Positions 7,462-14,481 of a stretch of 18,500 nt of DNA are shown here, piece after piece; position 1 is the first letter of the stretch; each line of letters begins with the position of its first letter. Source of the stretch: JAUIAI01 sp049680625. GTDB lineage: Bacteria; Pseudomonadota; Gammaproteobacteria; Burkholderiales; Burkholderiaceae_E. The DNA lies in the NCBI GenBank assembly GCA_049680625.1, contig JBAUID010000074.1, positions 1 to 18,500 on the forward strand. The letters run 5' to 3'. The position numbers were made by a program, and so were the translations under genes. Below the pieces are notes generated by a model, which saw only the letters and a list, made by a program, of their open reading frames with translations, was not told the origin of the DNA and searched no databases.

Positions 7462-9153
7462 ATGAAACTAATTCTGACCCAGAGGTTTTCGACTTCTCAT
7501 ATAGTCACATTGATAGCGGCGATCTGCACCCTCTTTGTCCCGGGTCTTGCGAACGCTGATAGTCGGATAAATGATTGCAGCCGATGGAACAAAGAAGCAC
7601 CGCTTGAATGGTTGTCAACACAAGACAATATCCAGGCCAGTCGGCATATTGCGTCGCTGTTGATGGCTGCCCGCAGCCACGGACTGGACCCGGCTGACTA
7701 CCAGGCTGACGAACTGGCGCAGCAACTGGTCATCCTGAGCAGTGGCTCAGGCAGCGATTTGCAACGAAACGAATTCAATGCCCGTTTTACCCGTTCCGTG
7801 CTGTGCTACGTGCAAAATGTAAGTGGCGGCCGCTTGAATCCGTACGGGCTGTATAAAGAAATCTGGCTGCCACGCCAGCAATTTGACCAGCGCGAGCCTT
7901 TGCAAGCAGCACTCACGGCAGGCAAAGTACAAGATTATGTGTTGTCCGCGGCACCTCAATCGGACGACTATGCGAATCTGCGCAACAGCTTGACGGGTTT
8001 GTCAGATCTGGCCAGTCGCGAAGGTGATCTGAGTGATCTGCGGCTTTCTGGAGTAGCCTCAGTGAAGCCTGGCCAGCGCCACAACGTTATTCTTGCTGTT
8101 CGTCAACGACTGGAGTTTCTTGGTGACTTCAAATCGGCTGATGGTATATCGGGCACCCAGTTTGACAGCGTGCCCGATACGCACCCGAAAGACCTGCTTG
8201 ATCCCGTGCTCGAGACTGCAGTACGTCGCTTCCAGGAGCGACACGGTTTAACGGTTGATGGAATGGTTGGCAGAGAAGTTCTGAAGGCTATGCGGACCCC
8301 GTTGACTCATCGCATCGCCCAGGCTGAACTGGCAATGGAACGGATTCGCTGGTATCCGCGCTCCAGCGCCCGCATGGTGCGGGTGAACATCCCGGACTTC
8401 TCAATGCAGGCAGTCGCCCCGGATGCGGATGGATTGCCATCTACCTTGACCTCAAAAGTGATTGTGGGTCAGGCCGGTAAGCGTCACACCCCGTTGTTCG
8501 CCGGACCGCTGACCCGGATTGAACTAAGCCCAATGTGGTTTGTGCCAACGTCAATAGCCAGGAAAGCGTTGCTGCCAACCATTCGCAGTAACCCCAGTTA
8601 CCTGGAGAATCGCGATTTCGAATTCAGGATGGCCAGTGGTGCGACAACACAAAGAGTCAACAGTGCATTACTGAGAGGCGTCGCCAGGGGTAGCGTTCGG
8701 ATTCAGCAGCGGCCGGGAAAACACAACGCCCTTGGCCAGGTTAAGTTTGTGCTACCCAATTCGCGTGCGATTTATCTGCACGACACCAACAAGCCTCAAT
8801 TGTTTGAGCTAGACTCGCGTTCATTAAGTTATGGATGTGTCCGAGTCGCTAAGCCGCTGGCGTTGGCAAAGTTATTGCTGGCCGACAATACAAACTGGAC
8901 CGCCCGGTCTGTTGAGGTCGCCGCATCATCTTCTCGAACGGTTGTTGCCAAGCCCGCAACGGAAACCACCGTCATGCTGCAGTATCTAACCGCCATTGCC
9001 ACCGACAACGGTCAGATTCGTTTTGTACCTGATGTTTACGCAATGGATAAGGCGGCTTTCAAAGCGTTGAACCGCTGGAGCAACCCGGTCGTACCGTCCG
9101 CACCCGATCTGGAATTGCTTGCTCGTCTGCAAGATACTGCCAGCGCCAGCTAG
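7462..9153 (+). CDS. ldtD: YcbB/LdtD-like L,D-transpeptidase, exported
   Basis: The enzyme is predicted to form 3-3 peptidoglycan cross-links in the periplasm. From ATG 7462 the protein has 563 residues. It begins with a signal peptide with a hydrophobic core at about 14-30 and a likely cut after ALANA-type residues near 32. An N-terminal scaffold-like region of YcbB type (about 40-200) follows. A peptidoglycan-binding_1 domain (about 205-278) includes VRRFQERHGLTVDGMVG. The YkuD catalytic domain (about 305-480) has IYLHDT, with His440, and SYGCVRV, with nucleophile Cys459. I prefer ATG 7462 over ATG 7441 because GAGG lies nine bases before it and the resulting signal peptide is shorter; the longer form would add seven residues. 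About 80 residues follow the catalytic domain and show no clear motif. It converges on a MepK-like gene with 28 bases between stops, a neighbourhood reminiscent of E. coli ycbB-ycbK. A leader of up to 215 bases separates it from the previous gene. Confidence 0.9.
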   Translation: MKLILTQRFSTSHIVTLIAAICTLFVPGLANADSRINDCSRWNKEAPLEWLSTQDNIQASRHIASLLMAARSHGLDPADYQADELAQQLVILSSGSGSDLQRNEFNARFTRSVLCYVQNVSGGRLNPYGLYKEIWLPRQQFDQREPLQAALTAGKVQDYVLSAAPQSDDYANLRNSLTGLSDLASREGDLSDLRLSGVASVKPGQRHNVILAVRQRLEFLGDFKSADGISGTQFDSVPDTHPKDLLDPVLETAVRRFQERHGLTVDGMVGREVLKAMRTPLTHRIAQAELAMERIRWYPRSSARMVRVNIPDFSMQAVAPDADGLPSTLTSKVIVGQAGKRHTPLFAGPLTRIELSPMWFVPTSIARKALLPTIRSNPSYLENRDFEFRMASGATTQRVNSALLRGVARGSVRIQQRPGKHNALGQVKFVLPNSRAIYLHDTNKPQLFELDSRSLSYGCVRVAKPLALAKLLLADNTNWTARSVEVAASSSRTVVAKPATETTVMLQYLTAIATDNGQIRFVPDVYAMDKAAFKALNRWSNPVVPSAPDLELLARLQDTASAS

Positions 9154-9181
9154 CGGTGCGCGGACAATCGCTCTGCTCTGT

Positions 9182-9733
9182 TTACCAGCGCCTGCGCGGG
9201 CCGGTATCAAAGTGAACAAAACGGTGGTAACTACCGACTCCGCCGGTCTTAAGATCAAGCGCAGCGTCACGCAGGTCGCGCATCAGCACACCCCGGATGC
9301 GAATATCCAGCGCCCGGCCTTTTAGATGCATGCTTTCGTTGGCAACACGTTCACCATTTCGTCGTAAACGTGCCTGCGTCTGCCGAGAGCGGTATGCCGA
9401 TAAAATTTCGAAGGTGGGATTGTCCAGACCAAGAACATCCTGGATGTCCATTAAATGCGTCACGAGTTCCGGGTCCATTTTTCCAACCCGGCCATTGTGA
9501 TGGTCGCGCAGGCTGAAATTCAACTCCTGGACCCATTCCCGTCGAAACGGTTCGTTTCGGCCGAGTAAAAACGTCGTGTCTTTTTTGGTCCAGACATTGT
9601 GCAGGGTCAGGGCCCGGGAACCACTGGGCAAACCGAGTTGGTTGGCCAGCGTCGCAGTCGGTAGCGCAATGCTGGCAAATCCAGTCAGGGCAACGCCTGC
9701 AACAACAATACGGCGTGATGAATCAACGGGCAT
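9182..9733 (-). CDS. mepK: MepK/YcbK-like murein endopeptidase, Tat-exported, paralogue 1
   Basis: Characterised YcbK (MepK) in E. coli is a Tat-exported zinc peptidase that cuts mainly 3-3 cross-links, and this 183-residue protein has the same layout. A twin-arginine leader DSSRRIVVAG at 4-13 precedes a hydrophobic stretch ending in ATLA near 30. The M15-like domain follows: ILSAYRSRQTQARLR at about 110-124, SMHLKGRALDIR with zinc ligands His136 and Asp143, and FVHFDTG with His174. The usual GGVGYYPxSxF(V/L)H segment is shortened here to GGVGSYHRFVH, two residues fewer. The start at ATG 9733 is preferred over an upstream TTG at 9739. It ends 28 bases from the L,D-transpeptidase stop on the opposite strand, and a second, more canonical paralogue lies 271 bases upstream. 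A wall-remodelling role opposite the transpeptidase is inferred. The shortened loop could alter substrate choice. Confidence 0.86.
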   Translation of the reverse strand: MPVDSSRRIVVAGVALTGFASIALPTATLANQLGLPSGSRALTLHNVWTKKDTTFLLGRNEPFRREWVQELNFSLRDHHNGRVGKMDPELVTHLMDIQDVLGLDNPTFEILSAYRSRQTQARLRRNGERVANESMHLKGRALDIRIRGVLMRDLRDAALDLKTGGVGSYHRFVHFDTGPRRRW

Positions 9734-9783
9734 AAGCAATCAGTTCTGTTGTTGTGGGGGGCGACTATTGGCTTGCGCGATAT

Positions 9784-9799
9784 TTGGTGATACCACCAA
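9784..9799. promoter_or_regulatory. Perfect inverted repeat upstream of the first MepK-like gene
   Basis: TTGGTG-ATAC-CACCAA is a perfect 6-bp dyad centred about 58 bases upstream of the start codon at 9733. Its size and position suit an operator, but the binding protein is unknown and chance cannot be excluded. Confidence 0.3.
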
Positions 9800-9881
9800 T
9801 GCGCACAAGACCGAATGATCGCCCACTTTCAATGCGATTGCGGCTCAGTTGTTGTTTTCGCCAGACTGGAAGCACCGAAAG

Positions 9882-9898
9882 ACCGACGAGTGGTCGGT
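9882..9898 (-). terminator. Hairpin downstream of the second MepK-like gene
   Basis: ACCGAC and GTCGGT form a perfect 6-bp stem with a 5-base loop, about 106 bases past the stop of the second MepK-like gene on the minus strand. On that strand it is followed by CTTTCGG, only a weak T-tract. It could be a terminator separating the two paralogues or simply a structured leader of the next gene. Confidence 0.28.
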
Positions 9899-10004
9899 TC
9901 GGAGTGATTTATGCGCTGGACATCGACGGCCGAAGTCGGTTAGCCGTTAACACATGACCTTCTGGCGCAACGCAAGCTTCGTTCCGCCAAGCCATGCTGG
10001 CAAC

Positions 10005-10559
10005 CTACCAGTGGCGCACTCTGCCGGTATCAAAATGCAGAAATCTTGAGCGAGGATAATAGCCAACGCCACCGGCTTTGAGATCCAGGGCTACGTCACG
10101 CAGTTCGGCAAGTTCGGTGCCGTGCAAACGAATATCAATTGCCTGGCCTGACATATGCATGCTGTGACGAGCGACGCGGGCACCACGTCGCCGCAGCATC
10201 GCATTGGTTTTAGGCGAGCGATAGCCTGAGATAACTTCAAAATGTGAGTGTTTGATGCCAAGCGATTGTTGAATGGCAACCAGGTGGGTAATTAAAGCCG
10301 GATCCATTTTGGTGACATCACCTGAATAATGGTCGCGCAAAAATCTATTAAAGGTCCGGTGCATCGGATTGGTGACGTCAACATCACTGCCGAATACCAG
10401 GCTCATTGTTTCCCGGGTATGCAGGTTAGTCATTGAAATGGAATGACTATTGGCGAAAACGAGCGCTGCGGGCGAGAGAACGTATGCGCGGGCGACTAAG
10501 GGAGAGGCTGCGAGGGTGGCAGCGCACGACAAAAAAACGCGTCGGCTGGAGACAGGCAT
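10005..10559 (-). CDS. mepK: MepK/YcbK-like murein endopeptidase, Tat-exported, paralogue 2
   Basis: This 184-residue protein is the more canonical of two neighbouring paralogues. The N-terminus SSRRVFLSCAA at 4-14 fits the twin-arginine consensus (Ser-Arg-Arg-x-Phe-Leu), followed by a short hydrophobic segment ending VARA near 25. The peptidase domain has VISGYRSPKTNAMLRRRG from about 109, SMHMSGQAIDIR with His135 and Asp142, the full GGVGYYPRSRFLHFDTG with His175, and a conserved terminal Arg-x-Trp. These match the zinc site and cross-link-cleaving fold of the YcbK family. The ATG at 10559 is the first possible start. A near-consensus promoter may lie about 130 bases upstream (10688-10715, minus strand). 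Two copies probably arose by duplication and then diverged; division of labour is an inference. Confidence 0.9.
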   Translation of the reverse strand: MPVSSRRVFLSCAATLAASPLVARAYVLSPAALVFANSHSISMTNLHTRETMSLVFGSDVDVTNPMHRTFNRFLRDHYSGDVTKMDPALITHLVAIQQSLGIKHSHFEVISGYRSPKTNAMLRRRGARVARHSMHMSGQAIDIRLHGTELAELRDVALDLKAGGVGYYPRSRFLHFDTGRVRHW

Positions 10560-10687
10560 GGGAATTTACGATTCTTTTTAGCTAACAGTTTCACCGGGAA
10601 TCGCCAAAGCGATCCAAGTGCACTCGATTGATAAACTAAATCGTAGACCAGCTTTGGATAACCCCTAAGTAAAAGGTTCCGACATCT

Positions 10688-10715
10688 GAAATATATTGCG
10701 CGCCCAGTGTGTCAA
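10688..10715 (-). promoter_or_regulatory. Candidate sigma-70 promoter for the second MepK-like gene
   Basis: On the minus strand a perfect TTGACA -35 hexamer (10710-10715) is followed after 16 bases by TATTTC (10688-10693), a poor -10; TATATT two bases closer is a better match but with a 14-base spacer. This would start a leader of roughly 120 bases. The -35 match is exact; the pairing with a -10 is uncertain. Confidence 0.33.
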
Positions 10716-10802
10716 ATCACGGGTGAGTCACATTTTGTTACTCGCGCTTCATTTTATGAATGTACCGCCCGCGGCATTCTAAAGGCCAGATAAGGCTACG
10801 GG

Positions 10803-11213
10803 TCAGGAGTCGCGTTGAATCGCGCGCCGGGGTTTTACCCGGATCTTTACTTCCGGGGCCGCACTTCGTGGTCGGGCGCCGTCATCCGGCCCGGGACGTT
10901 CCTGGCGGGCATCTGACGGGTAATCTTCGCGTTCGCGGCGGGCCGGACGTGCAGACGGTGCTGGCCGGCGGGCCCCACCCTTGGCTGCCGGTTGCAAGGT
11001 GCTGACCGTGTGATGAAAGACAAAACAACCACCTTGCGGCATTTCAAGCAACATGGAAAACCGGTCGAAAGAGCGCACCCTTCCAACCAGGCGCTGGCCA
11101 TTGACAAGGTAGACCTCAAGCATTGCCCTTTCACGCCGCCATTTGTTTAGCGTGGTGAACTGGATTGGGCCGCTGGCACGTGTGCTTAGGCGTTCGGTTT
11201 CAGGTTCAGTCAT
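10803..11213 (-). CDS. Hfq-domain (Sm-like) RNA-binding protein with basic C-terminal tail
   Basis: Residues about 18-75 align with bacterial Hfq, the hexameric RNA chaperone for small RNAs. Gln18 matches Hfq Gln8, and LNKWRRER at 22-29 carries the rim arginines. VYLVNGQRLVGRVRSFDRF contains the Sm1 motif with Tyr35 and Gly39 of the distal site. FHHTVST at 66-72 replaces the hallmark Tyr-Lys-His of Sm2, with His68 kept but the lysine changed to histidine, and one extra residue in the preceding loop. Asp9 and Phe11 of Hfq are also substituted. The remaining 60 residues are rich in Arg and Pro and end in a Lys/Arg cluster (VKIRVKPRRAIQR), unlike the acidic tip of E. coli Hfq. Neither miaA nor hflX, the usual hfq neighbours, is nearby. 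It follows the OmpA-domain gene by 65 bases on the same strand. I infer an accessory Hfq-like protein; whether a normal hfq exists elsewhere is unknown. Confidence 0.82.
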   Translation of the reverse strand: MTEPETERLSTRASGPIQFTTLNKWRRERAMLEVYLVNGQRLVGRVRSFDRFSMLLEMPQGGCFVFHHTVSTLQPAAKGGARRPAPSARPARREREDYPSDARQERPGPDDGARPRSAAPEVKIRVKPRRAIQRDS

Positions 11214-11278
11214 CAGACCAATAATGCCACAGTGTAGGTTGGGCAGTGGTGGCGGGCATCAGACAATTACTGCTTGTA

Positions 11279-12559
11279 TTAACCCGCAGCATCAGAGACC
11301 GCAAAGTCGATGCGCCGATTCCGAATCCGGCCGGATTCGCTGTTGTTGTCAGCAATCGGAAACCGTTCCCCGAGCCCTTGCACCCGCAAACGACGAGGTG
11401 CAATGCCCTTGTTGATCAGGTAACTGCGCGCGGCCAGGGCCCGGGCCCTGGACAAGCTGAGGTTACTCGTTTCATCGCCGACATCGTCGGTGTGGCCCTG
11501 AATGGTGATTACAGTGCCGCTATTGGCCTGGATAATTGGGACGAGCCGGTCAAGGACTCGTGAGCCGGCTGGCGTCAATACATCTCTGCCCACCTGGAAC
11601 TCAACAATTTTGCCAGCGAGGAAGTTAACAATACTGCGCTGCTGACGCACGGCGTCAACCGTTTTTGGCCTTGGCGTAGTTACCCCGGGGTCAATCATTG
11701 CAACTGCATCTCGCGCTGTTGCCGGGGCAGTCACCGGCGTTGGCACACTAAAAGGGGAAGCTTCAGCGCTTGCATTGCTTGCGCCCACGCCGGCCTGACC
11801 ACGCGAAGTCGCAGTCGAATTGTTTTCGCTGATAGCTACCGCCCGCGCACGTTGCGCCGCCCGTGCCGCCATGGCTGCCAACCGGTCGGTAGCAGCGCTG
11901 GCTTCGAACGGGGCTGGGGCTGCCCCAACCTGCCCGCTATTGGATGGGCCCGTAATTGCCTGACCCGGGGCGGCCAGGTTTATATCACTCTTGTCACTAA
12001 CTTCAATCTGGCTCAAGACTTTGGTTTTTGCCGCGGAGACCGGTGCTATTGGCCCCAATGGTGCCGACCGTTCTGACGCAGCGGCGCCAGCCGATCTTCT
12101 GGTTTGACCAAGAGTCGATTGGGACGGTGCCTGCCCTGAGGTGCCGGTGGCTCGGTCGACATTTACAGATTGTGCTGGATCAGAGGCAGCGCCGTTCGAC
12201 TCAGCGTGCGCCGGGCTTTGCTGGTTATTGGCAATGCTTGTAGTGGTGGCTGGTTTTACGGTCTGCCCCCCTTTGTTGTCAACAGTAACCTCGGCAACGG
12301 CGGAACGATTGGTCAGTGTTGAACTGCTGACCGTTGTCGATTCCCGGGGCGTCAGTTTTCTATCCTCAACCGGAGCGGATTGCGTCATTGTGCTTTGAGT
12401 TGCGTCCGCCCGGGACGCCTGACCAGAGCGGCGTTCATCAAACCATTCGGCCACCGGAGTCAGGGTTTTGGGCAGGGATACGGGCCTAATAGACAGGAAG
12501 GCGAAAGCCGCGAGTACAAGAAATATCAAGGTGACAAAAACAGCAATAGCACGGCTCAT
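11279..12559 (-). CDS. Membrane-anchored OmpA-family peptidoglycan-binding protein
   Basis: The 426-residue protein has one hydrophobic segment at about 5-23 with no clear cleavage site, so it is probably an inner-membrane anchor. A long low-complexity linker of about 280 residues, rich in Ala, Ser, Thr, Gln and Pro, follows. A C-terminal OmpA-type domain runs from about 310 to 421. That domain has VEFQVGRDVLTP, GHTDDVGDE with Asp358, LSLSRARAL with Arg371, and SGRIRNRRIDF near the end; the Asp/Arg pair is what binds diaminopimelate in characterised members. The likely job is tethering the membrane to peptidoglycan across the periplasm. It starts 55 bases after the lipoprotein hydrolase stop and is followed 65 bases later by the Hfq-like gene, all on the minus strand, so a shared transcript is possible. 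The ATG start has only a weak GGA upstream. Confidence 0.85.
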   Translation of the reverse strand: MSRAIAVFVTLIFLVLAAFAFLSIRPVSLPKTLTPVAEWFDERRSGQASRADATQSTMTQSAPVEDRKLTPRESTTVSSSTLTNRSAVAEVTVDNKGGQTVKPATTTSIANNQQSPAHAESNGAASDPAQSVNVDRATGTSGQAPSQSTLGQTRRSAGAAASERSAPLGPIAPVSAAKTKVLSQIEVSDKSDINLAAPGQAITGPSNSGQVGAAPAPFEASAATDRLAAMAARAAQRARAVAISENNSTATSRGQAGVGASNASAEASPFSVPTPVTAPATARDAVAMIDPGVTTPRPKTVDAVRQQRSIVNFLAGKIVEFQVGRDVLTPAGSRVLDRLVPIIQANSGTVITIQGHTDDVGDETSNLSLSRARALAARSYLINKGIAPRRLRVQGLGERFPIADNNSESGRIRNRRIDFAVSDAAG

Positions 12560-12614
12560 CGATTAAAATTTTCCATCGGACAGAAAGTAAAGAACACACA
12601 CACGAGGCTTGTCC

Positions 12615-13814
12615 TCACTGCGCAGAATTCGCAAACTGATCGCGAATAAACTCAAGCGCACGGATCAGAGTCGACTCGACGATAGTGGAGTGGTCCTCGC
12701 CGGGAGACACTTCCAGACTGACTGAATTTCCCTGATTCGCCATGAGGTTTACGAGGCTTTGGGTTGAGCTGGGAAAGACTGTTGTGTCGGCATCACCTTG
12801 CAGAATCAGAACCGGGCCTGTGATAGGTCGCAGTCCGGGCTCCAGCATCTCAAGGTAGGACGACACGGCCGGCAGGCTTTCCGTCGCATTGGGTAAGATG
12901 GCTTCGATATTGTTGTCGGCGAATAAAGCATCCTGGATCGGGCTTGAGAGACTGGCGGAAATACCTGACAAACACTGCTGGGCCACAAGGTCCGGGATGA
13001 ACCCTCCATCGGGGCCGTATCCCGTGGCATCGTCAAAGCTGGCATCAACGGCTTCGATCCCGGCCAGTATCAGCGAGGTGAACCCGATACGACCGATGGC
13101 TGCAGGAACCCGGTCAAGCAGGTTGGCTGCCGGATTGTTCGCAACCGAGGCCAGAAACGCTCCCTGGGTCCGGATTTGTGATGCCGGCGCCAACGCAACA
13201 ACGCCGACCAAAGAAAGGCCTGACACTTCGCCTGCTGTCGCCAGTTCTGCGGCACCTATCGCAGCATGCCCACCCTGGGAGTGTCCGAGTAAGGCGTATC
13301 TCGAACTGAGGGACGGGTACTGCAATGATGCAGCTTTGATCGCATGCAACATTGAACGTCCTTCACTATCAAGATGCAGATAGGGATGGGTACCCGGTGT
13401 GCCCAGCCCTTCGTAGTCAGCTGCCACTACGGCGAACTGTCCTTGAACGAAGGCATTGAGGTAGGTGTCGTAAGTTGCCAGGTCGAGCAACGCTGAGGGT
13501 GCGCAAGCGTCAGCAACCCCGGTGGTTCCATGGCCCCAGCCGACAACTGGCCAACCGCCGGCAGGTGGCGTGCCGGCCGGAATAAGAACCACGGCCGTCG
13601 CCTCAACCAGGCCACCGCTCACCCCCGGCATCCGATAGGTAATCAGCTGTTTGCTAGCCGCTGCAGTCACATCGGGTAAGCTCAGATCGGTAGCGGAAAC
13701 GACATCACCAGCGGCTGGCAGCGGGGTATCGCTGCCGCAGGCAGCAATAACGGTAGTCAGCATCACTGTCGAGACAGCTTTGCCGAAACAGAGTTTCAAT
13801 TCCTGGATTGACAT
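12615..13814 (-). CDS. Lipoprotein alpha/beta-hydrolase, secretory lipase-like
   Basis: The 399-residue protein is probably an ester or lipid hydrolase anchored outside the inner membrane. The N-terminus has a hydrophobic core and a lipobox VIAAC with Cys26 as the lipidated residue, followed by Gly-Ser-Asp. The fold landmarks are VVGWGHGTTG at about 90-99 (oxyanion region), AADYEGLG at about 131-138, the nucleophile elbow GHSQGG with Ser179, LILQGDADTTV with Asp343 as probable acid, and GEDHS with His375. This order and the GHGTTG plus YEGLGT features resemble the secretory (LIP-type) lipases. Cys104 and Cys281 could form a disulfide. The ATG start has a good GGAG eight bases upstream. The gene heads a minus-strand group with the OmpA-domain and Hfq-like genes. 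The substrate cannot be read from sequence. Confidence 0.88.
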   Translation of the reverse strand: MSIQELKLCFGKAVSTVMLTTVIAACGSDTPLPAAGDVVSATDLSLPDVTAAASKQLITYRMPGVSGGLVEATAVVLIPAGTPPAGGWPVVGWGHGTTGVADACAPSALLDLATYDTYLNAFVQGQFAVVAADYEGLGTPGTHPYLHLDSEGRSMLHAIKAASLQYPSLSSRYALLGHSQGGHAAIGAAELATAGEVSGLSLVGVVALAPASQIRTQGAFLASVANNPAANLLDRVPAAIGRIGFTSLILAGIEAVDASFDDATGYGPDGGFIPDLVAQQCLSGISASLSSPIQDALFADNNIEAILPNATESLPAVSSYLEMLEPGLRPITGPVLILQGDADTTVFPSSTQSLVNLMANQGNSVSLEVSPGEDHSTIVESTLIRALEFIRDQFANSAQ

Positions 13815-14098
13815 ACGGGGAGCTCCGCTGGTTGTTGTGCTTGTTATTGTAATTGTTGAAATGGGAGCATCAGCGGACCATCAGTGACAACGATTCATAG
13901 GCGATTCCAACCAGGATGCCAACTCAGTCAACACAATGCACATTGCAGCACTACGGTCTGCTGTTGCCGATCTGATGCCATGCTCGGTTTATTGTGCTGT
14001 AGTGCCTGTGACAATTTGCAACCAATCGAAGCCTGAAGGCACCCTAAATGAGCGCATCACACCGAGAGAATACTCCAAAAACGCTGTATTTTTTTGCA

Positions 14099-14153
14099 AT
14101 ACCGGGCCAATACCGGGCCAATGCCGGGCCAATACCGGGCCAATGCCGGGCCA
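14099..14153. repeat. Five tandem copies of an 11-bp unit
   Basis: Five contiguous copies of AT(A/G)CCGGGCCA fill 14099-14153 without gaps. The only variation is the third base, in the order A, A, G, A, G. A partial sixth copy (ATGGCA) follows. Eleven bases is close to one helical turn, so the units would face the same side of the DNA. Each unit contains the self-complementary GGCC, so adjacent units can form short hairpins. There is no protein-coding explanation. Confidence 0.9.
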
Positions 14154-14312
14154 ATGGCAGACATGTGTGAGCCAAATTAGGATCGGTTGGTGCGATACAG
14201 CTGGAAACACTTTTGCCAGTCTAGAAAGCTTGAATTAGCCGACTGATCTGGCTGAAAAGCAACAACCGCGAGCCGTGCGCAGCTGAATCAAAACGATGCG
14301 GATTGCCGGTTA

Positions 14313-14343
14313 AGGTTTCACAGAACCTGTTTGATATTTTTTT
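14313..14343 (+). terminator. Terminator-like hairpin with long T-tract in an intergenic region
   Basis: AGGTT (14313-14317) and AACCT (14324-14328) form a 5-bp stem with a 6-base loop, followed by GTTTGA and then TATTTTTTT. The stem is short but the T-tract is the best in the window. No gene precedes it closely on the plus strand, so if functional it would end an uncharacterised short transcript. Confidence 0.35.
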
Positions 14344-14463
14344 GGCTTCGTTGTGCTGACACCAGAAACACTGACCGTTTGTCGAGGCTTTTGAATGCTG
14401 AACGGTATGGTCGCAGAATAGCCGCGGCCAACAGTTACACTCCGATATCTCCATGACCCAGCA

Positions 14464-14481
14464 ATGAATTCAAATAAATGA
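14464..14481 (+). other. Five-codon leader frame overlapping the YkgJ-like start
   Basis: ATG at 14464 opens a frame of five codons (Met-Asn-Ser-Asn-Lys) whose TGA stop at 14479-14481 overlaps the ATG of the next gene at 14478-14480. The main gene lacks a clear ribosome-binding site and has an in-frame stop immediately before its ATG, so translational coupling is conceivable. No ribosome-binding site precedes the leader either, and chance is a fair explanation. Confidence 0.2.

Larger units (their letters stand above)
13815..14477. other. 663-base divergent intergenic region
   Basis: No convincing gene lies here. The open frames of up to about 100 codons run through the tandem repeats or show irregular composition and no family signature. 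The region should contain the minus-strand promoter for the lipoprotein hydrolase (TACAAT, a reasonable -10, lies shortly upstream of that start) and the plus-strand promoter of the YkgJ-like gene. It also holds the 11-bp repeat array, a terminator-like hairpin and a five-codon leader frame, each listed separately. The size and structure leave room for a small RNA. Confidence 0.6.

Noticed and set aside
8827..8844. L,D-transpeptidase active-site motif reads SYGCVRV rather than the SHGC form common in the wider YkuD family
   Set aside because: The residue two places before the catalytic cysteine varies in the YcbB branch, and the nucleophile Cys459, His440 and following Arg are all present, so I do not treat it as a defect.
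14099..14153. CRISPR array
   Set aside because: Units are only 11 bp with no spacers and there are no cas genes in the window.
13936..14238. Frames on both strands crossing the 11-bp repeats that encode 11-residue peptide repeats
   Set aside because: An 11-bp DNA repeat produces an 11-residue peptide period in any open frame, so the periodicity is no evidence of coding, and neither frame has a ribosome-binding site or family signature.
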